The notes under the pieces are model-generated. The model was given only the letters and a program-made list of their open reading frames with translations. It searched no databases and was not told the DNA's origin. From assembly GCA_031292275.1 (NCBI GenBank), contig JARLHL010000033.1, forward strand, positions 1 through 36,830: a DNA stretch of 36,830 bases. Direction: 5' to 3'. Position numbers and translations under genes: made by a program. Source of the stretch: Desulfocapsaceae bacterium. GTDB taxonomy: Bacteria > Desulfobacterota > Desulfobulbia > Desulfobulbales > Desulfocapsaceae. This document shows positions 7,426 to 15,995 of the stretch, piece after piece. Every line of letters starts with the position of its first letter. The first letter of the stretch is position 1.

Positions 7426-7467
7426 CTCGGCGGGAATTGCGATCATGGCCTGTCACAAAAAATGATT

Positions 7468-7483
7468 AGGCAGAATTTTTGCA
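7468..7483 (+). promoter_or_regulatory. Candidate sigma-54 (-24/-12) promoter of AT1
   Basis: AGGCAGAATTTTTGCA matches the RpoN consensus TGGCAC-N5-TTGCW, with the invariant GG and GC spaced by exactly 10 bases. The predicted transcription start near 7494 leaves a leader of about 30 bases before the GTG start at 7523. RpoN promoters need an activator ATPase; the inverted repeat at 7409-7425 is a candidate site for one. Confidence 0.55.
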
Positions 7484-7522
7484 CCTCTATAACAGTTTGA
7501 TCAACCGAATAAGGAGATGGAT

Positions 7523-9427
7523 GTGAACAGAGTATTTAAGACGATTTGGAATACGGCGCTTTTGACCTGGGTGGCGGTGCCCGAAATCTCCAAAGCCCAC
7601 AGGGGCGGCGCCTGCCGCAGATCCCGCAGAAGGCTGAAGGCGGCGGGGCAATCGCCGGTGCGGAATTTAGCCCTGGTGGCCTTTGCGGCCCTGAGCGGTG
7701 CGGCCCTGTTTGCCGCCCCGCTCGCCCATGCCACGGACTTCACGACAACCCGGACCGTAAGCGACGGCTTAACGCATGGCCTATCGGCGGGAGACACCAT
7801 AACAACGAACAGCACGGCGGTGAATGTAACCAACGGCACCTACAACCTGCTCGATGCCGGCAACACCGTGACCGTCAGCGGCTCGGGGGGCAGTATCTAC
7901 GGCCTGTGGGCAAATGGCGCAAATGCCGTGATCAATTCCAGCAATAACGCCATAAACAACAACTCCACGGGAAGCAGCGCCCATGGCGTCCTTGCGGCAA
8001 ACAGCGCCCATGTTGTCCTTACCGACACCTCGGTCACAACCAAGGGCGGGAACTCCTACGGTCTCTCTGCCGCATCCGGCGCAACCATTACCGGTTCCGG
8101 CAGCAACACGGTGCAGACCTTTGGAGGATCTTCCTACGGCATCTCCGCAAATGGCGCCAACGCTGCCATCACGCTCACCGGGACCACCAAGATCACGACA
8201 ATCGGCACCTCCTCCGACGGCATATACGCCGGAGGTACAGGGCATGTGCAGATTGACTCCGCAACAATCACAACCTCAGGGGGAAACACCTCCGCCGTGA
8301 ATGCAAGCGGCTCGGGATCGCAGATAAGTCTTGGCAAGGTCACCGCAACTGTTACCGGCAATAGCAGCAACACGGGCGGCAAAGGAGGCCTCGTTACCAA
8401 CTCAAGCGGCACGATAACCGTAACGGGCAATGCCGACCTCACCACGAATGGCAACTATACGACCGGCATCTGGGCAAACGCCAACAGCACTATTAAAGTG
8501 GACGGCAAGGCAACGATCCGCTCCAACAACTCTGGCGGCAACGGAGTGTATGCCAAGGGTAAGGGCGCGGTGGTCAATCTGAATACCGCCGATATCGCCA
8601 CCACCGGATGGGGCAACTGGGGCTTCTTGAGCGAGATTGGCGGTGTCATTAATGTAACCGGGCATACGGATCTCAGAACCAACGGGGATGAGGCCTACGG
8701 AGCCAATGCGACGGGGGCCGACACGGTGTCAGGGGACGTCTCCAAGGTCAACCTCGCCTCGGTGACCATGGTGCTTGACGGAACCAACTCCGACGGTCTC
8801 TATGCCAACGGCAAGGGCATTATCACGGTAAGCGGCACGGCCGATATCACCACCCACGGCACGAACAGCCACGGCGCAACAATAGAAAATCTTGGCTCGG
8901 ATATTTTACTTAAGGGTGCCGGCAGCAGCATCACCACCACCGGCGACGGTTCCCACGGCATCCGGGTCATCAAGGGCGCCACCAAGACCTTCGACGGCGC
9001 AACCGCAGGCGAGATACTCCCGGCGATGCAGGTCTCCGGCAACGGTTCCGCGGTCCTCAATACCTCAGGCGCCGGCAGCGCGCTCACCCTGGCAGGCGGC
9101 ACGGCCCTGGACATGGCGATGACCGCAGGGCCCAATACCTGGGGAGAGAAGGCCGAAAGCCAAAGCTCAATCATCATGAACGGCACCTCCAGCACCGGCG
9201 GCACGGCGCTCTGGATCACCGATGGAAGCGCACTTGCCGTAAACGACGGCTCCGATGCCGCCGGTTCGCGGGTAAAACTTGACGACACAAGCACGCTCAC
9301 CTTCACCGGAACAAACAATGATATAGGCTCCCTGGAGAGCTCCTCGGCTGTCAGCCAGGTTGTCATGGGTGGTGCACTCCGTGATCTGGTGATCGGCGCC
9401 AACAACGCCGCGGCAACGGCAGCATGA
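7523..9427 (+). CDS. AT1, N-terminal part: ESPR signal peptide and passenger (frameshifted gene)
   Basis: The first half of a large type V autotransporter, 634 codons to a premature TGA. I chose the GTG at 7523: AAGGAG (7511-7516) is correctly spaced, and the product then starts MNRVFKTIWN, the extended signal peptide region (ESPR). An ATG at 7517 overlaps the AAGGAG. ESPR spans residues 1-30, a basic stretch follows, and the hydrophobic core ends at AHA (70), the probable cleavage site. The passenger is built of short glycine-, serine-, threonine- and asparagine-rich repeats typical of a beta-helix, many containing GTADITT- or NSHG-like turns. AT2 and AT3 continue without a break through the motif NNAAGNGS, whereas this gene has lost one base at about 9408-9412 and stops. 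The barrel follows in another frame from 9412 to 11970. Confidence 0.85.
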   Translation: MNRVFKTIWNTALLTWVAVPEISKAHRGGACRRSRRRLKAAGQSPVRNLALVAFAALSGAALFAAPLAHATDFTTTRTVSDGLTHGLSAGDTITTNSTAVNVTNGTYNLLDAGNTVTVSGSGGSIYGLWANGANAVINSSNNAINNNSTGSSAHGVLAANSAHVVLTDTSVTTKGGNSYGLSAASGATITGSGSNTVQTFGGSSYGISANGANAAITLTGTTKITTIGTSSDGIYAGGTGHVQIDSATITTSGGNTSAVNASGSGSQISLGKVTATVTGNSSNTGGKGGLVTNSSGTITVTGNADLTTNGNYTTGIWANANSTIKVDGKATIRSNNSGGNGVYAKGKGAVVNLNTADIATTGWGNWGFLSEIGGVINVTGHTDLRTNGDEAYGANATGADTVSGDVSKVNLASVTMVLDGTNSDGLYANGKGIITVSGTADITTHGTNSHGATIENLGSDILLKGAGSSITTTGDGSHGIRVIKGATKTFDGATAGEILPAMQVSGNGSAVLNTSGAGSALTLAGGTALDMAMTAGPNTWGEKAESQSSIIMNGTSSTGGTALWITDGSALAVNDGSDAAGSRVKLDDTSTLTFTGTNNDIGSLESSSAVSQVVMGGALRDLVIGANNAAATAA

Positions 9428-11970
9428 TCGACAATGCCGACTATACCGGCCGCTTCACGAACGTGGGCAAACTCACCAAGGCCGGCCCCCTGACCCAGAT
9501 ACTCTCGGGCCAGAACAGCACGGTGGACGCTGTGGATGTTACCGGCGGCACGCTCAAATTCATGCAGAGCGGCGACTTCAACACCACGGGCGATTACACC
9601 ACCCGGGCCGGGGCCACCACCGACATCGGCCTGAACAATTCAACCCTCAATATAGGCGGCACCTTCAGCCAGGCAGCGGGCTCAGGTCTCAATGTTGCCC
9701 TGCCGGTGATCAACAATTCCCCTGTCATACGCGCCACCGACACCAATCTTGACGGCAGCCTGCATATCACCGGCTTCGTGGCCGCGGACGCCCTTGATCC
9801 GATAGCGATGCAGAAGGCCAGCACGGTCGATGCCAATGAATATCACGTCATTGCCTCAACAAACGCTATCAGCGGCGACTTTTCCTCGCCCGTTGCCGGA
9901 CTGCCTGCGGTCACCGCCCCGGACTATCTGCTTGTCAATGGCCATAAGATCCCGGGCGACCTGGGCTATGACGTGGGTCTTGAGCTGGCCTGGACCGCGG
10001 CAAATCCGGCCGAGCGGACCGGCAGCTTCACGGTCGCTGCCGGCACGGGCTTCAATGTGGATATCGCCCTGGCTGATGAAACGGTCTCCGGCGCTGCGCC
10101 CAATGCCGGCTGGGACGGCAGGAGTCTTACCAAAGACGGCGACGGCACCCTGGCCCTCTCGGCCCAAAACACCTACACCGGGGCCACGACCGTCAACGGC
10201 GGCATTCTGCTGCTGAACGCGGCGGACGCCATCGCCGCGAGCGACAGCGTCGCCGTCAACAGCATGCTCTATACGAACGGCAATGACCAGCACCTGCAGC
10301 ACCTGTCCGGCGCGGACACGGGCGTAATCGTGCTCGGAACCGGAGACCTCACGGCCTATAACGACGCCGGCCGCGACACGGCCTATGCCGGAGACATCGC
10401 GGGCGCGGGCCAGCTGACCAAGACCGGCGCCGGACAACTCACGCTCTCGGGCGACACGGCCTGGACCGGCGGCACCCATCTGGACGGCGGCACGCTGACC
10501 CTGGACGGCCAAAACGGCGGGGCGCGGCTGGTAAGCGACATCTACGGTCAGGACAATACCGCGCTCAGGCTGATCAACGGCGCGACGCTGACCGGCAAGA
10601 TCGACCCCACCGATGTCGCGATCGACCCCGGAAGCCGCTGGACCATGACCGCCGACTCGATTGTCAACAACCTGAGCAACGGCGGCTCCATCGTCTTTGT
10701 TCCGCCTGCGGCGGGCAGCGGATTCAAGACCCTGCATGTCGAGGGCATCCTTGCCGGCAACGGAGCGCTGTACATGAACACCAACCTGGCGGCCCTTCAG
10801 GGCGACCTGGTGGTGGCCCAGGAGACGGAGGGCAGCCACACGGTCTATATCACAAATCAGGGCGGTGAGCCGACTGGCCCAGGCCAGTCGCTGAAGATCA
10901 TCGATGTCAGCGCGCCGAGCCTGAGCAAGGGTACATTTGCGCTCAACGGCGGCAAGGTCGATGCCGGCGCCTACCGCTATGATCTGCTCCCAGGCGGCAA
11001 GGTCGCGGGCGGCGATGCGGGCGACTGGTATCTGACCAACACCATGGAAAAATCCAACCTGACCAATGACGTCATCGCGGCGGCCAATGCGGCCAAGTAC
11101 GCCACCTTCGCGTCCTTGAACAGCCTGCACAAGCGGCTGGGCGAGCTGCGCCTGGATCAGGGGATCGAAGGCGACCTGTGGACCCGCGCCTATCGAAAGG
11201 ATTACACGTTAGATCTCGGCAGCCGGATCGACCAGAGGGTCGGCGGCCTGGAGGTTGGGGCCGACCGCCTGGTCCGCTTCAATGGCGGGCGTTTCTATGC
11301 GGGCGGCCTGATCGGCGCCGGCCAGTCGGACGCGTCGAGCGACACCAACGACTCGGGCGAGTCGAGGAATCATCAGATGGGCGCCTACGGCACCTGGATC
11401 CTGGACAACGGCCTCTATGTCGATCTGATCGGCCGCTACTTCTGGTTCAAGCGCGACTATAGGACGCTGCAGGCCGGGGCAACGGAGTACGAGACCGGCT
11501 CTTCGCACAATACGGCTATGTCGCTGGACGTGGAGACCGGCAAGCGCTTTGATTTCAAGGACGGCTGGTTTCTGGAGCCGCAGGCCGAGCTGAACTGGCT
11601 GCGCAACAGCCAGACCAGCTTCACCTCAAGCCAGGGCAATCAGGTCACCATTGAAAGCGGCCAGACGCTCAACGGCAGGCTCGGCCTGGCCGGGGGTAAA
11701 GTCCTGACCAGCGAGTCGGGCCGCTTGACCCAGCTCTACAGCCGCTTGGACTGGTCGAAGGACCTGAGCTCGGATGGCCGGGTGTCGGTCAACGGCAACA
11801 GCTTCGACGCGGTTAAAGACGACGGGTCCTGGATTGCAGCCTTGGGCGTGCAGACCGCGGGCGGCGATCGGAACCGGCTGCAGCTCCATGCCGAGGTCGA
11901 GGCTGAACTGGGCAGCTGTACAGTCAAGCAGAACTGGGGCGTCAACGTCGGCCTGCGCTGGGCCTTCTAA
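9424..11970 (+). CDS. AT1, C-terminal part: beta-strand repeats and outer-membrane barrel
   Basis: Continuation of the AT1 gene in the second frame. The homology to AT2 and AT3 actually resumes at about 9412 (GNGS equivalent); the ATG at 9424 is just the first Met. It contains repeats of the autotransporter-associated beta-strand type (LTKDGDGTLALSAQNTYTG; LTKTGAGQLTLSGDTAW), a linker with GQSLKIIDVSAPSLS and GDWYLTNT, and from about 11050 an autotransporter barrel of about 305 residues. The barrel ends NVGLRWAF, the terminal Phe being the usual outer-membrane assembly signal. Without the first frame there is no signal peptide, so this half cannot be exported on its own. Either the gene is a recent pseudogene or the missing base is a sequencing error. 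If the base is restored, AT1 would be about 1,483 residues. Confidence 0.85.
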   Translation: MIDNADYTGRFTNVGKLTKAGPLTQILSGQNSTVDAVDVTGGTLKFMQSGDFNTTGDYTTRAGATTDIGLNNSTLNIGGTFSQAAGSGLNVALPVINNSPVIRATDTNLDGSLHITGFVAADALDPIAMQKASTVDANEYHVIASTNAISGDFSSPVAGLPAVTAPDYLLVNGHKIPGDLGYDVGLELAWTAANPAERTGSFTVAAGTGFNVDIALADETVSGAAPNAGWDGRSLTKDGDGTLALSAQNTYTGATTVNGGILLLNAADAIAASDSVAVNSMLYTNGNDQHLQHLSGADTGVIVLGTGDLTAYNDAGRDTAYAGDIAGAGQLTKTGAGQLTLSGDTAWTGGTHLDGGTLTLDGQNGGARLVSDIYGQDNTALRLINGATLTGKIDPTDVAIDPGSRWTMTADSIVNNLSNGGSIVFVPPAAGSGFKTLHVEGILAGNGALYMNTNLAALQGDLVVAQETEGSHTVYITNQGGEPTGPGQSLKIIDVSAPSLSKGTFALNGGKVDAGAYRYDLLPGGKVAGGDAGDWYLTNTMEKSNLTNDVIAAANAAKYATFASLNSLHKRLGELRLDQGIEGDLWTRAYRKDYTLDLGSRIDQRVGGLEVGADRLVRFNGGRFYAGGLIGAGQSDASSDTNDSGESRNHQMGAYGTWILDNGLYVDLIGRYFWFKRDYRTLQAGATEYETGSSHNTAMSLDVETGKRFDFKDGWFLEPQAELNWLRNSQTSFTSSQGNQVTIESGQTLNGRLGLAGGKVLTSESGRLTQLYSRLDWSKDLSSDGRVSVNGNSFDAVKDDGSWIAALGVQTAGGDRNRLQLHAEVEAELGSCTVKQNWGVNVGLRWAF

Positions 11971-12008
11971 CCCGCACCTACGGTGCCCCTGCCTTCCCCT
12001 TTCTGTGC

Positions 12009-12040
12009 AAGGCAGGGCCGTAATGGCCCTGCCTTTTTTT
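12009..12040 (+). terminator. Rho-independent terminator after AT1
   Basis: AAGGCAGGGCC (12009-12019), loop GTAAT, GGCCCTGCCTT (12025-12035), then a run of T to 12040. It is a perfect 11-bp stem. It separates AT1 from AT2, which therefore needs its own promoter. Confidence 0.9.
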
Positions 12041-12127
12041 CCCCCGCAATACTCCCCTCGTCCGACAGTGCTCTAACATTTTGTTGCCCTCAAAAAAAAG
12101 ATCCCTCCCGCCCTTGAATCCGCCCTC

Positions 12128-12146
12128 AATTCCTGTCATAGTTATG
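12128..12146 (+). promoter_or_regulatory. Shared upstream motif of AT genes (AT2 copy)
   Basis: AATTCCTGTCATAGTTATG, differing from the AT1 copy at three positions. It lies 139 bases before the AT2 start codon, inside the 245-base gap between the AT1 terminator and AT2. No sigma-54 match (GG-N10-GC with the right flanks) was found in this gap. Confidence 0.45.
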
Positions 12147-12284
12147 GAGTATTATATTTCGTACATCGCCCAATCACACTGTCTTGTGCCGGATCAACAC
12201 GAAGTATCCCCCCTGCTGTGTCATACTATCAATATGTCAGGATATCGCTTGGTGCCGCCGCCAAGCAGCAAAGGAGAATTGTCT

Positions 12285-15200
12285 ATGAAACAACGGAAAA
12301 GTACATCCCCGGCCGGGATACGGCCTTCGGTAAGGCGATCGTCCGCCCAGCCTGCTTCCCCCATGCCAAAAGGTATCACGCCGGCGGGCCTTTGCTGCCG
12401 GCTGCTGGCGGTGCTGTTGAGCCCCTGCCTCGCCCCCTCCGTCCAGGCGCAGGTCTATACGGCAACTGTCAATGGTCCCAAAACCCTTGCCGATGGCGAC
12501 GAGGTGCGCACAGGCAATACAGCCAATGCGCATGGGCTGCTGGCCAATGGAAGCAAGATCACCAGCCAGGGGAGGCTGACGGTTACGACCGACGGTTCCG
12601 GTGCCATGGCCCTGGCTGCCCTCAACGGCGGCACCATTGCAACGGAAGGCAAGACCGAGATTACGACATCAGGCGCATCGGCTGCTGGAATTTATGCCCT
12701 CTCCTCGTCGCGGATCGACCTGGGGGCCGATACCACGGTCACCACCTCCGGAGACAGGGCCTCCGGAATCTATGTGCAAGGAACGCTGAGCTCTGCCGCC
12801 GGTTCGACGGTCACCGTGACAACCGGCGCGGCGGGCGGCGGCAATACCCTTGCGCATGGCGTTTCGGTCTCGCTTGCCGGGAGCAAGGCCCAATTTGACA
12901 AGCTGACGGTCACGACCGCAAGCACAAGGGGCAACGGCATATTTGCGGCCTCCGGCGGTTCCGTTCAAGTCGACGGTCTGGCCAAGGTCACCACCAATGG
13001 AGACGATTCTCAGGGCGTCGTCGCCTCGAACGGTTCGCAAATAGAGCTGCACGACGCCGATATCACCGTGAAAGGCAAGATTACCGACCCGTATTACTAC
13101 AATGAACGGGGCGCCCTCTATGCCTTTACATCGACACTGTTGACCAGCAGTACGATTCATGTCACCGGAGGACTCGATGCCCGGGTCGATGGCGACGGCG
13201 TGGCCGGGATCGGTGCGACCGGATATAAGGGCGTTGTCAGCAGTGTCACCGTGGATGGCCCCGCAACCATTAGCCTCACAGGCGACTTTGGCAGCGGCGT
13301 ATATGCCAGACAGAAAGGTGCGGTCACCCTTTCCGACGCGACGATTACCACCAGCGGCGATAATTCAAACGGCGTCACCATTGCCTTTGCCGGCAGCGCC
13401 GTCAATTTCAACGGGAAAACGTCGATCGCTACCTCGGGGAAAAATTCCCACGCCATTCAGGTGAGGATAGAGGCCCTCAAGATCTTTGACGGAACGCAGG
13501 GGCGGGAACTCCCGTCTCTTGCGGTCAGCGGCGAGGGCGCAGCCGCGCTCAGCGCCGCTGATGGCGGCGTCCTGATCATGGCGGGGACAAGCGCCCTTGA
13601 TATGGGCATGGTGGCCGGCGGCGGCAGCTGGGGAGGAAAGGCCGAATACTACGGCCAGCTGATCTTTGCCGAACAGAGCGGCACCGGCGGCACGCCCCTC
13701 TGGATCAGCGGCGAGGGAGCGGCTCTGTCGTTTTTCGATCAGGCCGATGGCGCCGGCTCCCGCGTCCGCCTGGAAGATCAGGGGACATTGAAGGTAAGGG
13801 GAGGGCAGTTGCGTCTCGGCTCCCTGGAAGGCACGGCGGACACCGGCGTCGATCTTGGGGCCGGCAGCCTGATCATCGGCGTCGACAATGCCGCCGGCAA
13901 CGGCAGCCTGCTGGCCCGGGCCGATTATGCCGGGCTTATTTCAGGGACCGGCTGCCTGATCAAGACCGGCGACACGGTGCAGATACTCTCCGGCATCAAC
14001 ACCTACACCGGGGCGACGGTGGTCGAAGGCGGCAGGCTGCAGGCCGGTGCGGCGGGCGTCATTGCGAGCAGCACGGACGTTATCGTCAATGGCGGGACAT
14101 TCGATCTGGGCGGCTACGACCAGAGAGTGCAGCACCTCTCCGGCGCAGGTAGCGGCCGGATCGCGCTGGGTGCCGCCAACCTGACAGTCTATAACGAGGC
14201 CGGCCGCGACACGGCCTACGCCGGAGCGATCATGGGGGCAGGCCAGCTGATCAAGACCGGGGCGGGCGAACTGGCCCTTTCAGGCACCACCGCCTGGAGC
14301 GGTCCGACCTCCATCCAGGGCGGCAGCCTGACGTTGGACGGCAGCGCCGGCGCGGCGCGACTGGTCGGCGACATTGTCGGTCAGAGCGGCAGCACCTTCA
14401 AGCTCGTCGGCGGTGCCACCCTGACCGGTCAAATCGACCCCGCCGACGTCGTCATCACAGGACCTGCCAGTACCTGGAACGACACCGGCGCCTCGGTGAT
14501 TGACAGCCTGACGCTGGTGAGTGGCGGCAACTACCGCTTCACCGCTCCGGTTGGCGGCAGCTACAAGACCCTCACCATCAACGGCAAGCTGGAGGGCAAG
14601 GGTAACATCATGATGAACACCGACCTGGGCGCCCAGCAAGGCGACCGGATCGTCGTCCATGAAACCGCCGGGCAGCACAGCATCGCCATCACCAACCGGG
14701 GCGGCGACCCCGGCGGTCCAGGCCAAAGCCTAAAACTGATCGAGGTCGGCGCGCCAGGCTTGAGCAACGGCACCTTCGCGCTGCCCAGCGGCCAGGTCGA
14801 TGTCGGCGCCTACCGCTACGACCTGCTGCGCGGCGAACAGCTTACCGACGCAGGCGGCAGCGGCGATGCCGGCGACTGGTACCTGGCCAACCTCAATGCC
14901 CGGCCCTCCCAGCTCACCAACGATATGCTGGCGGCGGCCAACACGGCCAAGTACGCCACCTTCGCCTCGCTCAACAACCTGCACAAACGCCTGGGCGAGC
15001 TGCGCCTCGACCAGGACGGCGGCGCGGGCAACGACCTGTGGATGCGGGCCTATGAAAAGCGCTACACCCTCCATCTCGACGGCTCGGTGGACCAGAAGGT
15101 GGACGGTTTTGAAGCCGGCTACGACCACCAGTTCCGCTTCGACGGCGGGCGTTTTTATATCGGGGCCCTGGCCGGAGGCGGCCAATCGCGGATCGACAGC

Positions 15201-15830
15201 AATAGGGACGGTTCAGGCAGTATCGACAACAACCAGATCGGGGCCTACGCCACCTGGATCCTGGACAACGGCATCTATGTGGACCTGATCGGCCGTCACT
15301 TCTGGTTCAAACACGACTATAGGCTGCAGCCTCTGGGAGGCACGCTGCCCGAGACCGGCAGCAGCAACAACACCGCCTGGTCGCTGGACGTGGAGACCGG
15401 CAAGCGTTTTGACTTTAAGGACGGCTGGTATCTGGAGCCGCAGGCCGAGCTGAACTGGCTGCACAGCAGCCGGGCAGGATTCACCACAAGCCTTGGCAAC
15501 CGGATCACGCTGGACAGCGGCCGGACGGTCAACGGCAGGCTGGGCCTGGCCGGAGGCAAGGTCCTGAAGAGCGACTCAGGCCGGCTGACCCAGGTCTATG
15601 GACGTCTGGACTGGACCAAGGACCTGAACTCTGATGGCCGGGTTGCAATCAACGGCAACAGCTTCGATGCGGTGAAAGACGACGGGGCCTGGATTGCGGC
15701 CATCGGCGTGCAGACCGCGGGCGGCGAGCAGAACAGGCTGCAGTTCTACACCGAGGTCGAGGCAGGTCTTGGCAGCCCGGCAGTCAAGCAGGATTGGGGC
15801 GTCAACGTAGGCCTGCGCTGGGCCTTCTAA
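12285..15830 (+). CDS. AT2: autotransporter adhesin-like protein, intact
   Basis: A 1,181-residue type V autotransporter. I chose the ATG at 12285 because AAGGAG lies 8 bases upstream and the signal peptide follows. The signal peptide is long, with about 35 polar residues, then GLCCRLLAVLLSPCLA and probable cleavage after VQA (55); it is not an ESPR. The passenger to about residue 520 is glycine-rich beta-helix sequence. A block shared with AT1 and AT3 follows, with KAEYYGQ, GGTPLW, GSRVRLED, GSLEG and DNAAGNGSL. Beta-strand repeats (CLIKTGDTVQILSGINTYTG; LIKTGAGELALSGTTAWSG) and a linker lead to the barrel from about 14900, ending NVGLRWAF. The barrel is nearly identical to that of AT3, but the linker before it differs. 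It probably acts at the cell surface in adhesion or aggregation; no protease motif is visible. Confidence 0.92.
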   Translation: MKQRKSTSPAGIRPSVRRSSAQPASPMPKGITPAGLCCRLLAVLLSPCLAPSVQAQVYTATVNGPKTLADGDEVRTGNTANAHGLLANGSKITSQGRLTVTTDGSGAMALAALNGGTIATEGKTEITTSGASAAGIYALSSSRIDLGADTTVTTSGDRASGIYVQGTLSSAAGSTVTVTTGAAGGGNTLAHGVSVSLAGSKAQFDKLTVTTASTRGNGIFAASGGSVQVDGLAKVTTNGDDSQGVVASNGSQIELHDADITVKGKITDPYYYNERGALYAFTSTLLTSSTIHVTGGLDARVDGDGVAGIGATGYKGVVSSVTVDGPATISLTGDFGSGVYARQKGAVTLSDATITTSGDNSNGVTIAFAGSAVNFNGKTSIATSGKNSHAIQVRIEALKIFDGTQGRELPSLAVSGEGAAALSAADGGVLIMAGTSALDMGMVAGGGSWGGKAEYYGQLIFAEQSGTGGTPLWISGEGAALSFFDQADGAGSRVRLEDQGTLKVRGGQLRLGSLEGTADTGVDLGAGSLIIGVDNAAGNGSLLARADYAGLISGTGCLIKTGDTVQILSGINTYTGATVVEGGRLQAGAAGVIASSTDVIVNGGTFDLGGYDQRVQHLSGAGSGRIALGAANLTVYNEAGRDTAYAGAIMGAGQLIKTGAGELALSGTTAWSGPTSIQGGSLTLDGSAGAARLVGDIVGQSGSTFKLVGGATLTGQIDPADVVITGPASTWNDTGASVIDSLTLVSGGNYRFTAPVGGSYKTLTINGKLEGKGNIMMNTDLGAQQGDRIVVHETAGQHSIAITNRGGDPGGPGQSLKLIEVGAPGLSNGTFALPSGQVDVGAYRYDLLRGEQLTDAGGSGDAGDWYLANLNARPSQLTNDMLAAANTAKYATFASLNNLHKRLGELRLDQDGGAGNDLWMRAYEKRYTLHLDGSVDQKVDGFEAGYDHQFRFDGGRFYIGALAGGGQSRIDSNRDGSGSIDNNQIGAYATWILDNGIYVDLIGRHFWFKHDYRLQPLGGTLPETGSSNNTAWSLDVETGKRFDFKDGWYLEPQAELNWLHSSRAGFTTSLGNRITLDSGRTVNGRLGLAGGKVLKSDSGRLTQVYGRLDWTKDLNSDGRVAINGNSFDAVKDDGAWIAAIGVQTAGGEQNRLQFYTEVEAGLGSPAVKQDWGVNVGLRWAF

Positions 15831-15995
15831 CCAGCATGGCTGGACCTCAATGACCAGCCTCAACGAAATATGAAATCCCGTCATTTCAGTATGGCATGGC
15901 CGGCATCAAATCGAGACTTCCATATAAACCGGGAAGAACAAAAAAGGTGACGGATTACAAAAGGGCTTGATCCCATAACTCATAAGGAGATGTGT
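15831..15995. other. AT2-AT3 gap
   Basis: 165 bases with no strong terminator; only a short CCAGC/GCTGG palindrome just after the AT2 stop. There is no good -24/-12 match. A degenerate version of the shared AT upstream motif (AATCCCGTCATTTCAGTATGG) lies near 15872. AT3 may be co-transcribed with AT2. Confidence 0.35.

Noticed and set aside
9395-9440. Programmed frameshifting in AT1
   Set aside because: There is no slippery heptamer at the break. A simple one-base loss relative to AT2 and AT3 explains it better.
9856-11130. Long open frame of 424 codons on the minus strand inside AT1, and similar ones inside AT2-AT4
   Set aside because: These are antisense shadows of GC-rich, repetitive coding sequence. 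They have no ribosome binding sites and no recognisable domains.
12081-12284. AT2 starting at the first in-frame Met at 12081
   Set aside because: There is no ribosome binding site there, and the segment includes the shared regulatory motif. The ATG at 12285 has AAGGAG and begins a signal peptide.
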